The notes under the pieces are model-generated. The model had not been told where the DNA came from. It saw only the letters and a program-made list of their open reading frames with translations, and did no database searches. This document shows, piece after piece, positions 29,327 to 41,411 of a stretch of DNA of 64,000 bases. Where the stretch lies: the NCBI RefSeq assembly GCF_000940805.1, contig NZ_CP007142.1, forward strand, positions 5,990,593 through 6,054,592, given 5' to 3'. The DNA is from Gynuella sunshinyii YC6258 (GTDB lineage Bacteria; Pseudomonadota; Gammaproteobacteria; Pseudomonadales; Natronospirillaceae). The translations under genes and the position numbers were made by a program. Each line of letters begins with the position of its first letter. Positions within the stretch are counted from its first letter, which is position 1.

Positions 29327-29393
29327 CTCTGAACCCTGATCATTTTAGGGCGCGAAAGAATAATGTCTGATTTCATGGAAATCAAGAAAATTA

Positions 29394-29507
29394 TTATCCT
29401 TGGCGCTGTTTATGCTTAGGCTCGCTGCAGATCACGCGCACCGAGCCGTTACGACGGATGATCTTGCAGTTTCGGCAGATTTTTTTTACCGATGCACGTA
29501 CTTTCAT
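29394..29507 (-). CDS. rpmJ: 50S ribosomal protein L36
   Basis: Smallest large-subunit protein, 37 residues, read directly on the reverse strand. It begins [15 protein letters not shown] and has the zinc ligands CxxC, a further Cys in VICSEPKH and the His after it, making this the zinc-binding (C+) form. It is 32 bases downstream of secY, the usual last gene of the spc operon. Confidence 0.95.
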   Translation of the reverse strand: MKVRASVKKICRNCKIIRRNGSVRVICSEPKHKQRQG

Positions 29508-29539
29508 TACTAACTCCAATTACGACCGGACACTAACAA

Positions 29540-30853
29540 TTAGTGGCCAATTGTCTTCAGGTTGGCTTTTTTCATCAGTGAGGAATACTGATGAGACATC
29601 AAATGAGATTGCACCTGCGACATAAAGTCCATTACCACAACAACAACGATCAACAAAGAAGTACCGCCAAAATAGAATGGTACGTTAGCTGCCAATACCA
29701 GTGCCTGTGGCATCAAAGACACTGCAGTTATATACAGCGCTCCGAAGAACGTCAGCCTAGCTGAAACCCCATCAATATAACGGGCGGTTTGCTCACCAGG
29801 ACGTATGCCCGGGATGAACGCACCTGACCGCTTCAGATTCTCTGCTACATCTTTAGGGTTAAAAGTAACCGCAGTATAGAAATAGCAGAAGAACACAACG
29901 CTAATTGCAAATAACAGAATATACAGAGGCTGGCCAGGACCCAAAATTAAATTAATGTCCTGAAGCCACTCCAAGCCTTTGCTTTGACCAAACCAACTGG
30001 CCAGAGAACCTGGGAACAGCAGTAATGATGAAGCAAAGATTGGAGGTATAACACCTGCCATATTAACTTTTAGCGGTAGGTGACTGGTTTGTGCTGCAAA
30101 TACTTTTCTGCCCTGTTGTCTTTTCGCGTAATTAATCGTAATGCGACGCTGGCCACGTTCGATAAAAATCACAAAAGCAACAACAACAATTGCAAATACA
30201 GCAATCCCCAATAACACCAATATATTCAGTTCACCCTGGCGCGCGGACTCGAAAGACTGCCCCACCGCTGTGGGTAATCCCGCAACAATACCGGCGAAAA
30301 TCAGCATGGAAATACCATTACCAATTCCTCTTTCAGTAATCTGCTCTCCCAACCACATCATAAACATGGTCCCGCTGGTGAACGTTACGGTAGCTACAAA
30401 GTAAAAACTAGGACCAGTTTCAAACGTAACACCTTGGCTTGCCAGACCTGCTGCAATTGCAAATGACTGAATAATAGCCAGAACAAGGGTTCCGTATCGG
30501 GTGTACTGTGACATCTTACGACGCCCGGCTTCCCCATCCTTTTTCAACTGTTCAAGCTGAGGACTCACCACCGTCAACAACTGCATAATAATAGAAGCAG
30601 AAATATAAGGCATGATACCCAATGCAAAGATACTCATCCGTACCAATGCACCACCAGAAAACATGTTAAACATGCTCAATATGGTGTCTTTATTTCTTTC
30701 AAACAATGCAGCTAGCGTATCCGGATTAATACCTGGCACCGGGATATGAGCACCGATCCGGTATACCAGGATTGCCAGCAGCAGAAATCGTAGGCGAGCC
30801 CAAAGCTCGCCCAGACCACTCTGCATGCCTGAAGGTAGTGATCCTTTAGCCAT
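29540..30853 (-). CDS. secY: Protein translocase channel subunit SecY
   Basis: Ten-membrane-span channel of the Sec machinery, working with SecE (56137-56508 here) and SecG to export or insert proteins. The 437 residues (E. coli 443) show the family N terminus [31 protein letters not shown] basic cytoplasmic loops ([12 protein letters not shown]) that bind ribosome and SecA, and [13 protein letters not shown]. It directly abuts rplO. Confidence 0.97.
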   Translation of the reverse strand: MAKGSLPSGMQSGLGELWARLRFLLLAILVYRIGAHIPVPGINPDTLAALFERNKDTILSMFNMFSGGALVRMSIFALGIMPYISASIIMQLLTVVSPQLEQLKKDGEAGRRKMSQYTRYGTLVLAIIQSFAIAAGLASQGVTFETGPSFYFVATVTFTSGTMFMMWLGEQITERGIGNGISMLIFAGIVAGLPTAVGQSFESARQGELNILVLLGIAVFAIVVVAFVIFIERGQRRITINYAKRQQGRKVFAAQTSHLPLKVNMAGVIPPIFASSLLLFPGSLASWFGQSKGLEWLQDINLILGPGQPLYILLFAISVVFFCYFYTAVTFNPKDVAENLKRSGAFIPGIRPGEQTARYIDGVSARLTFFGALYITAVSLMPQALVLAANVPFYFGGTSLLIVVVVVMDFMSQVQSHLMSHQYSSLMKKANLKTIGH

Positions 30854-31288
30854 TTAGTCCTCGACTTTTCCACCAGCAGCTTCAATGGCGGCCTTAGCAC
30901 CTTTGGTGACTCGTAGACCTTTCACTGTCACTGCCTTGTTGATTTCGCCAGAGAGAATAACTTTTGCTCTCACCATAGTGTTATTGATGATATTTGCCTT
31001 CTTTAAAGCAGCTATATCAACAACATCAGCTTCGACTTTAGCGAGTTCATTTAAGCGAACTTCGGTAGTCGTCTTGGCAATGCGGGATTGAAAGCCAAAC
31101 TTGGGCAAGCGACGCTGTAAAGGCATCTGTCCACCCTCGAAACCAGGCTTAACTTTACCACCTGATCTAGATTTCTGACCTTTGTGGCCCCGGCCACCTG
31201 TTTTTCCCAGGCCGCTACCAATTCCACGACCAACACGCTTAGGTGAGTGTTTTGCACCTTCACCTGGGTTCAGAGTATTCAGATACAT
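30854..31288 (-). CDS. rplO: 50S ribosomal protein L15
   Basis: Large-subunit assembly protein. The 144 residues start [20 protein letters not shown], followed by the glycine/arginine-rich [18 protein letters not shown] tail that threads into rRNA. Length equals E. coli L15. It sits between rpmD and secY as in the canonical spc operon. Confidence 0.98.
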   Translation of the reverse strand: MYLNTLNPGEGAKHSPKRVGRGIGSGLGKTGGRGHKGQKSRSGGKVKPGFEGGQMPLQRRLPKFGFQSRIAKTTTEVRLNELAKVEADVVDIAALKKANIINNTMVRAKVILSGEINKAVTVKGLRVTKGAKAAIEAAGGKVED

Positions 31289-31290
31289 GA

Positions 31291-31476
31291 TTACTCTCCT
31301 ACCACTCTAACCATGTAGTTTACTTTGTTGATCATCCCTCTAACTGACGGAGTATCTTCAACTTCAACTACGTGACCAATTCGTCTTAGTCCCAAACCTT
31401 TCACACACAATTTGTGCTTAGGCTGGGTTCCAATAGGGCTGCGAAACAGCTGAACTTTAATAGTATTGTTAGCCAT
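31291..31476 (-). CDS. rpmD: 50S ribosomal protein L30
   Basis: Small 61-residue large-subunit protein with the typical [20 protein letters not shown] and [20 protein letters not shown] blocks. Two bases separate it from rplO and five from rpsE. Confidence 0.97.
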   Translation of the reverse strand: MANNTIKVQLFRSPIGTQPKHKLCVKGLGLRRIGHVVEVEDTPSVRGMINKVNYMVRVVGE

Positions 31477-31481
31477 TCACC

Positions 31482-31988
31482 TTACCCCACAATATCTTCA
31501 ACGGACTTACCGCGTTTTGCCGCTACATCTTCAGGAGAACGCATTTGCTGCAACCCCTTGTATGTAGCGCGAACAACGTTTACTGGATTCGTTGAACCAT
31601 AGCATTTAGCCAAAATGTTATGGACACCGGCAACTTCCAATACTGCTCGCATCGCACCACCGGCAATCACACCAGTACCCTCAGAAGCAGGCTGCATATA
31701 CACCTTTGAACCACCATGACGAGCTTTAAGCGGGTACTGAATAGTACCGTTTTCAAGCTGTACGCTAATCATGTTGCGGCGAGCGGCATCCATTGCTTTC
31801 TGGATAGCAGCAGGTACTTCACGTGCTTTACCGCGACCAAACCCTACTTTTCCATTTCCATCGCCTACAACAGTCAATGCTGTAAACGCAAAAATACGAC
31901 CACCTTTTACAACTTTGGCGACCCGGTTCACCTGAACCAGTTTTTCAATCATTTCGCCGCCAGCTTGTTGCAGTTCATTATTGGACAT
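31482..31988 (-). CDS. rpsE: 30S ribosomal protein S5
   Basis: Small-subunit protein at the mRNA entry channel, involved in decoding accuracy. The 168-residue product (E. coli 167) contains [20 protein letters not shown] and [20 protein letters not shown]. The start is placed at 31988 (MSNNELQQ), which has AAGGGG just upstream; a longer frame reaches 32030 but adds residues foreign to S5. Confidence 0.97.
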   Translation of the reverse strand: MSNNELQQAGGEMIEKLVQVNRVAKVVKGGRIFAFTALTVVGDGNGKVGFGRGKAREVPAAIQKAMDAARRNMISVQLENGTIQYPLKARHGGSKVYMQPASEGTGVIAGGAMRAVLEVAGVHNILAKCYGSTNPVNVVRATYKGLQQMRSPEDVAAKRGKSVEDIVG

Positions 31989-31998
31989 AATCTTCCCC

Positions 31999-32349
31999 TT
32001 AGAACTGTAGACCACCTTCACGGGCGGCATCTGCCAAAGCTTTTATCCTACCGTGGTACTGGAAACCAGAGCGGTCAAAAGCCACCTTTTCAACGCCAGC
32101 GGCTTTTGCTCGCTCAGCGATAAGAGAACCGACCTTTGCAGCTGCTGCAACATTACAGCCGGCTTCACCACGAAGGTCTTTTTCAAGTGTTGAGGCCTGA
32201 GCCAACACACGACCGCCCTCTGGTGAAATTACTTGTGCGTAAATGTGTTGGGAACTACGGTTCACACATAAACGGTGAGCACCTTGCTCACGGATTCTTA
32301 ACCGTGTGCGGCGGGCCCGACGCAAGCGAGATTCTTTCTTACTATTCAT
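31999..32349 (-). CDS. rplR: 50S ribosomal protein L18
   Basis: Binds 5S rRNA with L5 and L25 in the central protuberance. The 116 residues (E. coli 117) have the basic N terminus [20 protein letters not shown] and the C-terminal [20 protein letters not shown] signature. It is placed between rplF and rpsE. Confidence 0.97.
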   Translation of the reverse strand: MNSKKESRLRRARRTRLRIREQGAHRLCVNRSSQHIYAQVISPEGGRVLAQASTLEKDLRGEAGCNVAAAAKVGSLIAERAKAAGVEKVAFDRSGFQYHGRIKALADAAREGGLQF

Positions 32350-32364
32350 CGACTTTGCCCTACC

Positions 32365-32898
32365 TTACTTCTTCTTAGCTTCTTTACGGCGTACATGTTC
32401 GTCTGCATATCTCACACCTTTACCTTTGTAAGGCTCTGGTGGTCTGAATGCACGAATTTCCGCCGCAACCTGACCTACCAATTGCTTATCTGAACCAGAT
32501 AAAACAATTTCTGTCTGAGAAGGAGTTTCAATAGAAATTCCAGCCGGGACGGTATAATCAACAGGATGCGAAAAGCCAAGAGTAAGATTCAAAGAATTTC
32601 CTGATGCCTTAGCACGATAACCAACACCGTTCAGTAACAAACGGCGCTGGAAGCCTTCAGCAACACCCACAATCATATTATTGATTAGTGAGCGCGCCGT
32701 ACCGGCTTGTGCCCAGGCTTGTTTACTGTTTTCTCTGGGTGCAACAGTCAACACTGCTCCGTCGATTTTGACTTCGACAGCACTATTGGCATCCAGACTC
32801 AGATTACCCTTGGCGCCTTTAACGGTTACCTGATTACCAGAAACCTTAACTTCAACGCCGGCAGGAATATTAATAGGTGACTTAGCAACACGTGACAT
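32365..32898 (-). CDS. rplF: 50S ribosomal protein L6
   Basis: Large-subunit protein near the factor-binding site with two similar RNA-binding domains. At 177 residues it equals E. coli L6 in length; it starts [19 protein letters not shown] and ends with the [20 protein letters not shown] signature. Confidence 0.98.
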   Translation of the reverse strand: MSRVAKSPINIPAGVEVKVSGNQVTVKGAKGNLSLDANSAVEVKIDGAVLTVAPRENSKQAWAQAGTARSLINNMIVGVAEGFQRRLLLNGVGYRAKASGNSLNLTLGFSHPVDYTVPAGISIETPSQTEIVLSGSDKQLVGQVAAEIRAFRPPEPYKGKGVRYADEHVRRKEAKKK

Positions 32899-32909
32899 TA
32901 TCCACCTCC

Positions 32910-33302
32910 TTAGAAAACTTCACAGATGACTTCACCACCAACACCAGCCTGACGGGCTGAACGGTCGGTCATGACACCTTTAGAAGTGGAAATGATCGCA
33001 ATCCCCAACCCTCCTGCCACTTTAGGCAGATCGTTAGCGCCTTTATATTGACGCAGACCGGGAGTACTAATGCGCTTGATGTGTTCAATTACAGGCTTGC
33101 CTTCGTAATACTTAAGCGCCACAGTCATAACAGGCTTTGCATCACCCTCTACGACAACACCTTCTACGAAACCTTCGTCCTTCAGGACGTTTGCCACTGC
33201 CACCTTCAGTTTTGATGAAGGCATGGTTACAGTGGAATGCCCAGCCTGCTGGGCATTACGGATACGAGTGAACATATCCGCCAGTGTATCTTGCATACTC
33301 AT
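32910..33302 (-). CDS. rpsH: 30S ribosomal protein S8
   Basis: 16S rRNA-binding protein; in E. coli also the repressor of the spc operon. The 130 residues match E. coli in length. Seen are [19 protein letters not shown] and the C-terminal [20 protein letters not shown] block. Confidence 0.98.
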   Translation of the reverse strand: MSMQDTLADMFTRIRNAQQAGHSTVTMPSSKLKVAVANVLKDEGFVEGVVVEGDAKPVMTVALKYYEGKPVIEHIKRISTPGLRQYKGANDLPKVAGGLGIAIISTSKGVMTDRSARQAGVGGEVICEVF

Positions 33303-33370
33303 GTGTTTTCTCCATTGTGCAGCACAATGCGGTAACAGAGGCTAAACCGCCCCTGTCCAGACCATTAAGC

Positions 33371-33676
33371 TTACCAACTGGCTTTTTTAAGCCCCGGAAC
33401 CTCGCCTTTCATGGCGTGTTCACGAAGCATGATTCGAGACAATCCAAACTTGCGGTACACCGCATGTGGACGTCCTGTGCGTTGACAACGACGTTGTTGA
33501 CGAACGGGAGATGCATCGCGTGGCAATTTCTGCAATGCCATCTGTGCTTCCCAACGCTCTTCATCTGAAGCTTGCACATTATGAATGATTGCTTTCAAAG
33601 AAGCACGCTTTTCAGCATACTTTTCTACAGTCTTCGTGCGCTTCAGTTCACGCGCCTTCATACTTTGCTTAGCCAT
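33371..33676 (-). CDS. rpsN: 30S ribosomal protein S14
   Basis: Head protein of the small subunit, 101 residues as in E. coli. It contains [22 protein letters not shown] and [20 protein letters not shown]. Only one cysteine is present in that region, so it is the zinc-free (C-) form. It is 68 bases upstream of rpsH, the longest gap within the spc genes. Confidence 0.97.
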   Translation of the reverse strand: MAKQSMKARELKRTKTVEKYAEKRASLKAIIHNVQASDEERWEAQMALQKLPRDASPVRQQRRCQRTGRPHAVYRKFGLSRIMLREHAMKGEVPGLKKASW

Positions 33677-33684
33677 AATTCACC

Positions 33685-34224
33685 TCAACCTTTAAAGGGG
33701 AAAGATAAGGCCTTGAGCAAAGCACGACCTTCTTCGTTGGTTTTAGCGGTGGTAGTGATTGTGATATCCATACCCCTCAGTTTATCCACCTTATCGTATT
33801 CGATTTCAGGGAAGATAATCTGTTCGCGAACGCCCATGGAATAATTACCACGACCATCAAAAGATTTCGGGCTGATACCACGGAAATCACGAACCCTGGG
33901 CAGGGCTACATCTACCAAACGATCAAGAAAGTCCCACATACGCTGATTGCGCAGAGTTACTTTACAACCGATTGGCCACCCTTCACGAATTTTGAAACCA
34001 GCTACTGATTTACGTGCTTTGGTCACCACAGCTTTTTGACCTGCGATTGCCTGCATATCCTCAACAGCGCTTTCGATTGCTTTCTTATCAGAAGCACCCT
34101 CACCAACCCCCATATTCAGGGTAATTTTGGTAATACGCGGCACTTCCATAACTGACTGATAACCAAACTCTTTAAGCAGAGCCGGTAACACTTCAGACTT
34201 ATAAAGCTCTTTTAAACGAGACAT
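33685..34224 (-). CDS. rplE: 50S ribosomal protein L5
   Basis: Binds 5S rRNA and contacts P-site tRNA. The 179 residues equal E. coli L5. Recognisable blocks are [31 protein letters not shown], and [20 protein letters not shown]. It is 8 bases before rpsN. Confidence 0.98.
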   Translation of the reverse strand: MSRLKELYKSEVLPALLKEFGYQSVMEVPRITKITLNMGVGEGASDKKAIESAVEDMQAIAGQKAVVTKARKSVAGFKIREGWPIGCKVTLRNQRMWDFLDRLVDVALPRVRDFRGISPKSFDGRGNYSMGVREQIIFPEIEYDKVDKLRGMDITITTTAKTNEEGRALLKALSFPFKG

Positions 34225-34235
34225 TGTCCGGCTCC

Positions 34236-34559
34236 TTAAGAAATGGTTTTACCGTTTGACTTAAAGAAACGCACCTTTTTGCCGTCTTCCATACGGAATC
34301 CAACACGGTCACCTTTCTCAGTCTCTGGGTTATAAATTGCAACGTTGGAAGCCGAAATGGGCGCTTCTTTTTCAACGATACCACCAGGCTGATTAGTCAT
34401 TGGATTTGGCTTCTGGTGCTTTTTAACCATGTTCACACCAGTCACTATGAACTTATCACCCTTCCGATCAGTCTTGATCACTTTTTGGATCTTGCCCTTA
34501 GTGCCTTTGTCACGACCGGCAATAACGACAACTTGATCACCTTGCTTTAGCTTTCGCAT
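34236..34559 (-). CDS. rplX: 50S ribosomal protein L24
   Basis: Assembly-initiating 23S rRNA-binding protein near the tunnel exit, with an N-terminal KOW motif ([18 protein letters not shown]) and [13 protein letters not shown]. At 107 residues it is close to the E. coli 104. It is 11 bases before rplE. Confidence 0.97.
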   Translation of the reverse strand: MRKLKQGDQVVVIAGRDKGTKGKIQKVIKTDRKGDKFIVTGVNMVKKHQKPNPMTNQPGGIVEKEAPISASNVAIYNPETEKGDRVGFRMEDGKKVRFFKSNGKTIS

Positions 34560-34591
34560 TCTCTACCTCAGTTCCTGCAACCGTCTAGTGC

Positions 34592-34960
34592 TTACAGCAC
34601 TTCCGGTGCCAGGGAAATGATTTTCATGAATTTTTCTGTACGTAGTTCACGTGTAACAGGACCAAAAATACGAGTACCAATTGGAGCATGCTGATTGTTC
34701 AACAACACAGCTGAATTGGTATCGAATTTAATAAGTGACCCGTCTGGACGACGTACTCCTTTCCTGGTACGAACAACAACCGCGTTCATTACCTGACCTT
34801 TTTTTACTTTTCCGCGAGGAATTGCTTCTTTAACGGAAACTTTTATTAGATCGCCAACACTCGCATAACGGCGGTGAGAACCACCCAGCACTTTAATGCA
34901 CTGCACACGCTTTGCGCCACTGTTGTCGGCTACATCCAAAATCGTTTGTGTTTGAATCAT
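34592..34960 (-). CDS. rplN: 50S ribosomal protein L14
   Basis: Large-subunit interface protein contacting L19 and 16S rRNA. The 122 residues begin [20 protein letters not shown] and contain [20 protein letters not shown], both diagnostic. It is the first gene of the spc group, 39 bases after rpsQ; no separate promoter was recognised. Confidence 0.98.
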   Translation of the reverse strand: MIQTQTILDVADNSGAKRVQCIKVLGGSHRRYASVGDLIKVSVKEAIPRGKVKKGQVMNAVVVRTRKGVRRPDGSLIKFDTNSAVLLNNQHAPIGTRIFGPVTRELRTEKFMKIISLAPEVL

Positions 34961-34999
34961 TTCTTTTCTCCAAACCGCTCTTCGCCAACTGCGCTGGCT

Positions 35000-35260
35000 T
35001 TAAACGCCAGCGGCGCGCTCGTCAATGCTAACCAGTTTCCAAGTTTTTGTTTTGGAAATTGGACGCGACTCTTTAATGGTAACGGTATCACCAATCTGGC
35101 ACTCATTGTTTTCGTCATGTGCATGCAGCTTAGTACTGCGCTTAACGAACTTGCCATAGATCGGGTGTTTAACCTTACGTTCAACCAGAACAGTAATAGT
35201 CTTGTCACCCTTGTTGCTGACAACTTGTCCGCTAACAGTACGGGCATTACTCTCTGACAT
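35000..35260 (-). CDS. rpsQ: 30S ribosomal protein S17
   Basis: Primary 16S rRNA-binding protein (OB fold). The 86 residues (E. coli 84) include [20 protein letters not shown] and [20 protein letters not shown]. The ATG at 35260 is chosen, with AGGGTGG upstream; an in-frame GTG at 35269 overlaps rpmC. Confidence 0.96.
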   Translation of the reverse strand: MSESNARTVSGQVVSNKGDKTITVLVERKVKHPIYGKFVKRSTKLHAHDENNECQIGDTVTIKESRPISKTKTWKLVSIDERAAGV

Positions 35261-35261
35261 A

Positions 35262-35453
35262 TTAACCACCCTGCTTTTCTGTAATTACGGTTTTAACACG
35301 CGCAATATTGCGACGCACCTGCCCCAACAAGTGGGTCTGTTGCAGCTGACCAGTAGCCTTTTGCATACGGAGTTTAAACTGGTCGCGAAGCAACGTATGC
35401 AGCTGAGCCTGTAACTCAACTACTGTTTTTTCACGAATTTCACTAGTTTTCAT
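35262..35453 (-). CDS. rpmC: 50S ribosomal protein L29
   Basis: Small helical protein at the tunnel exit where trigger factor and SRP dock. The 63 residues equal E. coli in length and read [20 protein letters not shown], then [14 protein letters not shown]. It shares one base with the end of rplP, so translation is coupled. Confidence 0.97.
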   Translation of the reverse strand: MKTSEIREKTVVELQAQLHTLLRDQFKLRMQKATGQLQQTHLLGQVRRNIARVKTVITEKQGG

Positions 35454-35866
35454 TACATTACCGTCCGTTTTACAAAAGTGGTGGCTACCGGAAGTTTAGC
35501 CGCCGCAAGCGCAAACGCCTCGCGAGCTAAAGTCTCAGATACACCTTCAACCTCATACAGAACCTTTCCTGGCTGAATCTGGCAAACCCAGTATTCAACA
35601 TTACCCTTACCTTTACCTTGACGAACTTCCAAAGGCTTTTCGGTAATCGGCTTGTCAGGAAACACGCGAATCCAGATTTTTCCACCACGTTTAATGTGAC
35701 GGGTCATGGCTCGACGAGCTGCTTCAATCTGACGGGAAGTAATACGACCACGATCTGTGGCTTTAAGAGCGTATTCACCGAAGCTTACTTTGCTACCACG
35801 CAAAGCCAAGCCACGATTACGACCCTTCTGTACCTTTCTGAATTTGGTACGCTTAGGCATTAACAT
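35453..35866 (-). CDS. rplP: 50S ribosomal protein L16
   Basis: Required for A-site tRNA placement and late large-subunit assembly. The 137 residues start [19 protein letters not shown], matching the [11 protein letters not shown] family start, so the upstream of two nearby ATGs is used; AGGAG precedes it. [20 protein letters not shown] is also seen. Confidence 0.97.
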   Translation of the reverse strand: MLMPKRTKFRKVQKGRNRGLALRGSKVSFGEYALKATDRGRITSRQIEAARRAMTRHIKRGGKIWIRVFPDKPITEKPLEVRQGKGKGNVEYWVCQIQPGKVLYEVEGVSETLAREAFALAAAKLPVATTFVKRTVM

Positions 35867-35879
35867 CGATCAGTTCTCC

Positions 35880-36566
35880 TTATCGAGAGCCTTTCTTCTT
35901 AGGCGCTGCTTTGGCTTTGGCACGAACTTCTTCGATACCACCCAACACTTCACCTTTGAAGATCCAGACTTTAACACCCAACACACCGTATGTGGTGTGC
36001 GCCTCATAAGTCGAATAATCGATATCCGCTCGTAACGTATGCAAAGGTACACGGCCTTCACGATATGACTCGCTACGCGCGATTTCCGCACCGCCTAAAC
36101 GACCACTAACCATGACTTTGATACCCTTGGCACCGCCGCGCATTGCATTTTGCATAGCACGTTTCATGGCACGACGGAACATAACCCGACGCTCCAACTG
36201 ACCAGCAATGCTTTGAGCAACCAATCTGGCATCAAGATCCGGTTTACGGATTTCTTCGATATTGATATGCACGGGGATGCCCATTTTTTTGGACAGTTCC
36301 TGACGCAGTACTTCAACATCTTCACCTTTTTTACCAATTACAATTCCGGGACGAGCCGTATGAATGGTAATTTTGGCGTTTTGAGCAGGACGTTCGATAA
36401 CGATCTTACTCACAGAAGCTTTCTCAAGCTTCTTCTCGAGGTATTCTCTAACCTCGATATCGTTCAATAGCTTTGTGGCATACGACTTAGAATCTGCGTA
36501 CCAAATGGACGTATGGTCCTTGGTCACTCCTAATCGAATGCCGGTAGGATGAACTTTCTGACCCAT
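35880..36566 (-). CDS. rpsC: 30S ribosomal protein S3
   Basis: Mouth of the mRNA entry channel, part of the ribosomal helicase. The 228 residues (E. coli 233) begin [20 protein letters not shown], have a KH domain with [19 protein letters not shown], and a C-terminal domain with [15 protein letters not shown]. It is placed between rplV and rplP. Confidence 0.98.
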   Translation of the reverse strand: MGQKVHPTGIRLGVTKDHTSIWYADSKSYATKLLNDIEVREYLEKKLEKASVSKIVIERPAQNAKITIHTARPGIVIGKKGEDVEVLRQELSKKMGIPVHINIEEIRKPDLDARLVAQSIAGQLERRVMFRRAMKRAMQNAMRGGAKGIKVMVSGRLGGAEIARSESYREGRVPLHTLRADIDYSTYEAHTTYGVLGVKVWIFKGEVLGGIEEVRAKAKAAPKKKGSR

Positions 36567-36580
36567 CTGACATTCCCCTC

Positions 36581-36910
36581 TTAATCAGAAACCTTGACCG
36601 TGATGTGACACGTACGCTTAAAAATACGGTCTGCACGGCCCTTGGCACGAGGACGAATGCGCTTCATAGTCAAGCCTTCATCCACAAAAATTGTTGATAC
36701 TTTGAGCTCATCAACATCAGCACCTTCGTTGTGTTCCGCGTTTGCGATCGCACTTTCCAGCACTTTCTTAACCAGCAAAGCACCTTTCTTTGGACTGAAA
36801 GCCAACAAGTCCAGCGCTTCTGAAACTGATTTTCCTCTAATTTGATCTGCAACCAGGCGACCTTTCTGAGCAGAAAGACGAGCACCACGCAGAACTGCTT
36901 GTACTTCCAT
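36581..36910 (-). CDS. rplV: 50S ribosomal protein L22
   Basis: Its long loop lines the peptide exit tunnel. The 109-residue product starts [20 protein letters not shown] and contains [20 protein letters not shown]. The ATG at 36910 is chosen because AAGGGGAG lies at proper spacing; a longer frame reaching 36949 would run into rpsS. E. coli L22 has 110 residues. Confidence 0.96.
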   Translation of the reverse strand: MEVQAVLRGARLSAQKGRLVADQIRGKSVSEALDLLAFSPKKGALLVKKVLESAIANAEHNEGADVDELKVSTIFVDEGLTMKRIRPRAKGRADRIFKRTCHITVKVSD

Positions 36911-36920
36911 CATTCTCCCC

Positions 36921-37196
36921 TTAGCGCTTGGCTTTCTTGTCTGCGCCATGACCCTTATAAGTACGAGTCAAAGCGAATTCACCCAATTTGTGACCGACCA
37001 TGTCTTCTGTAATGTGCACAGGGACATGTTGACGACCATTATGGACTGCAATAGTCAACCCAACGAACTCTGGGAAGATGGTGCTACGACGAGACCAAGT
37101 CTTAATAGGTCTTTTGTCTTTAGCTTCTACTGCAGCCTCTACCTTTTTCATCAGATGCAGGTCTACGAAAGGACCTTTCTTCAGTGAACGTGGCAC
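36921..37196 (-). CDS. rpsS: 30S ribosomal protein S19
   Basis: Head protein forming intersubunit bridges with S13. The 91 residues begin [20 protein letters not shown] and include the family signature [20 protein letters not shown]. It lies 16 bases after rplB. Confidence 0.98.
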   Translation of the reverse strand: MPRSLKKGPFVDLHLMKKVEAAVEAKDKRPIKTWSRRSTIFPEFVGLTIAVHNGRQHVPVHITEDMVGHKLGEFALTRTYKGHGADKKAKR

Positions 37197-37212
37197 GGCC
37201 TATTTCCCCTTA

Positions 37213-38040
37213 TTACTTCTTAGTACGACGGCGTACGATCATCTTATCTGTACGCTTATTCGTGCGAGTTTTATAACCCTTGGTTGGAACGCCCCAAGGA
37301 GTGACTGGGTGACGACCACCGGAAGTACGGCCTTCACCACCACCATGTGGGTGATCCACAGGGTTCATCGCTACACCGCGAACAGTCGGACGAACACCGC
37401 GCCAGCGTTTGGCTCCAGCTTTGCCCAATTGACGCAGACTATGCTCAGAATTACTAACTTCACCCAAAGTTGCACGGCAGTCTGCCGGTACTTTTCTCAT
37501 TTCGCCGGAACGTAACCGAATGGTTGCATGGGCACCCTCACGAGCAACCAGCTGAACAGACGTCCCAGCAGAACGAGCCAATTGACCACCTTTACCGGGC
37601 TTCATTTCAACGTTATGCACAACAGACCCCAAAGGAATACTGCGAAGAGGCATAGTGTTACCGGTTTTCACGGGAGTATGCTCACCGCTTTCGATCATAT
37701 CCCCTGCCGATACGCCTTTAGGAGCCAGAATGTAGCGGCGCTCACCATCTGCATACAAAACCAGTGCAATATTGGCAGAACGGTTTGGATCATATTCCAG
37801 TCGCTCAATTTTCGCAGGAATACCGTCTTTATTACGCTTAAAATCGATACGACGATAATGATGCTTATGCCCACCACCCTGGTGACGGACAGTAATCCGT
37901 CCATAATTATTACGACCACCATTCTTTGAGTTTTTCTCAAGCAATGGTGCATATGGAGCACCTTTATGGAGCTCTTTATTTACAACCTTCACCAGATGGC
38001 GGCGGCCCGCTGAGGTTGGTTTAGTTTTAACAATTGCCAT
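37213..38040 (-). CDS. rplB: 50S ribosomal protein L2
   Basis: Highly conserved protein needed for subunit joining and peptidyl-transferase centre structure. The 275 residues (E. coli 273) contain [20 protein letters not shown] and the functional [19 protein letters not shown] loop, with its conserved histidine. It is placed between rplW and rpsS. Confidence 0.98.
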   Translation of the reverse strand: MAIVKTKPTSAGRRHLVKVVNKELHKGAPYAPLLEKNSKNGGRNNYGRITVRHQGGGHKHHYRRIDFKRNKDGIPAKIERLEYDPNRSANIALVLYADGERRYILAPKGVSAGDMIESGEHTPVKTGNTMPLRSIPLGSVVHNVEMKPGKGGQLARSAGTSVQLVAREGAHATIRLRSGEMRKVPADCRATLGEVSNSEHSLRQLGKAGAKRWRGVRPTVRGVAMNPVDHPHGGGEGRTSGGRHPVTPWGVPTKGYKTRTNKRTDKMIVRRRTKK

Positions 38041-38057
38041 TATTCCAAGCCCCTTTG

Positions 38058-38354
38058 TTATTCAGCGCCCAGGAAATCGATTTCCTGACCATCTGCCAAA
38101 CGTACATAAGCTTTTTTGATATCGCTACGCTTACCAACACCACGAGCAGTACGTTTAACCTTGCCTTTCTGGTTCAGCGTACGAACAGATACAACAGAAA
38201 CTTCAAACAGCTTTTCTACAGCTTCTTTGATCTCTGGTTTGGTCGCATCTTTAACCACTCGAAATACATACTGGCCATTTCCATCTGCAACAACGGTTGC
38301 TTTCTCAGAAATGTGTGGTCCTTTAAGAATTTTCAGCATACGTTCTTCGTTCAT
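38058..38354 (-). CDS. rplW: 50S ribosomal protein L23
   Basis: Tunnel-exit protein, docking site of trigger factor and SRP. The 98 residues (E. coli 100) contain [20 protein letters not shown] and the [20 protein letters not shown] basic loop. Its start overlaps the end of rplD by 4 bases. Confidence 0.97.
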   Translation of the reverse strand: MNEERMLKILKGPHISEKATVVADGNGQYVFRVVKDATKPEIKEAVEKLFEVSVVSVRTLNQKGKVKRTARGVGKRSDIKKAYVRLADGQEIDFLGAE

Positions 38355-38953
38355 GCCAACACCTCCTCAACCTTTTTCAAAGCAGGAACGGTGATAACAA
38401 CCTTCTCGAATGCAACCAGGCTTACTGGATTAATTGCATCAACGTCCAGAACATCAACATGCGGAACATTACGCGCAGACAGAAACAGGTTTTCATCTAC
38501 CTCTGCTGAAACAAACAGAGCATCAGAAACATTCAACTCTTTCATTTTGGCTACAAACTGCTTGGTTTTTGGAGCATCGATACTAATGCTATCTACAACA
38601 ATCAGGCGATCCTGACGAAGCAGTTCGCTAAAGATAGAGCGTAAAGCACCGCGATACATTTTCCGGTTAACTTTTTGCTCAAAATTCCGCGGAGTTGCTG
38701 CGAAGTTTTTACCGCCGCCTCTCCATATAGGGCTACGAATAGTACCAGCACGCGCGCGACCAGTGCCTTTCTGACGAAAAGGCTTCTTGCCACCACCTGA
38801 AACCTGGCTTCTGGTTTTCTGAGCTTTGGTACCCTGTCTTGCTCCCGCCAAATAAGCAGTTACAACCTGATGAACCAGAGCTTCATTGAATTCTTTGCCA
38901 AACGTTGCCTCTGATACTTCCAGAGACTGGCCTCCAATAGTGTTTATATTCAT
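38351..38953 (-). CDS. rplD: 50S ribosomal protein L4
   Basis: Tunnel-constriction protein; in E. coli it also represses the S10 operon through a long leader, which appears missing here (see rpsJ). The 200 residues include the extended loop [31 protein letters not shown] and [20 protein letters not shown]. It is 3 bases after rplC. Confidence 0.97.
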   Translation of the reverse strand: MNINTIGGQSLEVSEATFGKEFNEALVHQVVTAYLAGARQGTKAQKTRSQVSGGGKKPFRQKGTGRARAGTIRSPIWRGGGKNFAATPRNFEQKVNRKMYRGALRSIFSELLRQDRLIVVDSISIDAPKTKQFVAKMKELNVSDALFVSAEVDENLFLSARNVPHVDVLDVDAINPVSLVAFEKVVITVPALKKVEEVLA

Positions 38954-38956
38954 GCT

Positions 38957-39589
38957 TTACCCCTTCACCGCCGGCTTAACAATAACCTGACCACCAGTAG
39001 CACCGGGAATAGCACCTTTAATTAGAAGCAAATTACGCTCTAGATCAACGCGAACAACTTCCAAGCTCTGGGTGGTCACTTTTGCTGCTCCCATGTGACC
39101 GGCCATTTTTTTACCTTTCCAAACTCGACCTGGAGTCTGGCACTGACCGATAGAACCTGGGGCACGATGAGACAGGGAGTTACCATGAGTAGCATCTTGA
39201 GTACGGAAATTATGACGCTTTACCGCGCCCTGAAAACCTTTACCCTTGGATTGACCGGTAACATCAACTTTTTGGCCAGCTTCGAAAATTGCAACGCTAA
39301 TTTCGTCGCCTAGCTTGTATTCAGCTTCGCCATCAAGACGAAACTCGTTAACAACCAGACCAGCTTCAACATTGGCTTTAGCAAAATGCCCGGCCTGAGC
39401 CTTAGTCACTTTACTGGACTTCTTATTACCAGCAGTCACCTGCACAGCAACATAGCCATCTGTTTCAACTGTTTTTAACTGAGAAACCCGGTTAGGGGTC
39501 ACTTCAAGGACTGTCACAGGAATAGACGCACCCGCTTCATCAAATACGCGCGTCATACCCGCTTTCCAGCCGATAATACCTAAAGACAT
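38957..39589 (-). CDS. rplC: 50S ribosomal protein L3
   Basis: Early assembly protein reaching the peptidyl-transferase centre. The 210 residues start [20 protein letters not shown] and contain [20 protein letters not shown] and [20 protein letters not shown], where the methylated glutamine lies in E. coli. It is 89 bases downstream of rpsJ. Confidence 0.98.
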   Translation of the reverse strand: MSLGIIGWKAGMTRVFDEAGASIPVTVLEVTPNRVSQLKTVETDGYVAVQVTAGNKKSSKVTKAQAGHFAKANVEAGLVVNEFRLDGEAEYKLGDEISVAIFEAGQKVDVTGQSKGKGFQGAVKRHNFRTQDATHGNSLSHRAPGSIGQCQTPGRVWKGKKMAGHMGAAKVTTQSLEVVRVDLERNLLLIKGAIPGATGGQVIVKPAVKG

Positions 39590-39678
39590 TTTTTCAACCT
39601 CTTATGTACGGGGCTAATACCCGCTATGGCCGCCCATGCTATGGACTGTTACACAGAGAATTTCAGATCTGCCAGGGT

Positions 39679-40011
<333 letters not shown>

Positions 40012-40030
40012 TTAAACAGCAGTTAGAATT

Positions 40031-40048
40031 TCCCCTGAAATTAGGGGA
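40031..40048 (-). promoter_or_regulatory. Hairpin at the start of the rpsJ leader
   Basis: TCCCCT (40031-40036) and AGGGGA (40043-40048) form a 6-base-pair stem with a 6-base loop at about the transcription start of the S10 operon. A 5'-end hairpin may stabilise the mRNA. Confidence 0.5.
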
Positions 40049-40053
40049 CGCGA

Positions 40054-40082
40054 ATTATATTTATCACCCACAAGGCTGTCAA
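40054..40082 (-). promoter_or_regulatory. Consensus sigma-70 promoter of the S10 operon
   Basis: On the minus strand a perfect -35 TTGACA (40077-40082) is separated by exactly 17 bases from a perfect -10 TATAAT (40054-40059). It lies about 60 bases before rpsJ and is followed by a GC-rich TCGCGTCCCC discriminator, typical of stringently controlled promoters. Confidence 0.92.
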
Positions 40083-40129
40083 CAACACAAACACTATCAG
40101 GAAATAAAAACATCACCACAGAACGCCAG

Positions 40130-40158
40130 GTAAAAAAAAGGCCCCTTCCGGAGCCTTA
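40130..40158 (-). terminator. Intrinsic terminator after the fusA-side tuf copy
   Basis: On the minus strand AAGGCTCC and GGGGCCTT pair around GGAA, followed by eight T. It ends the str operon about 24 bases past the tuf stop and insulates the S10 promoter. Confidence 0.88.
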
Positions 40159-40181
40159 TTTCATTTTAAGCAAACTTTTAT

Positions 40182-41375
<1,194 letters not shown>

Positions 41376-41411
41376 GTTAATTTCCCTCAGTTTTTTGTTT
41401 GCGCAAACAAA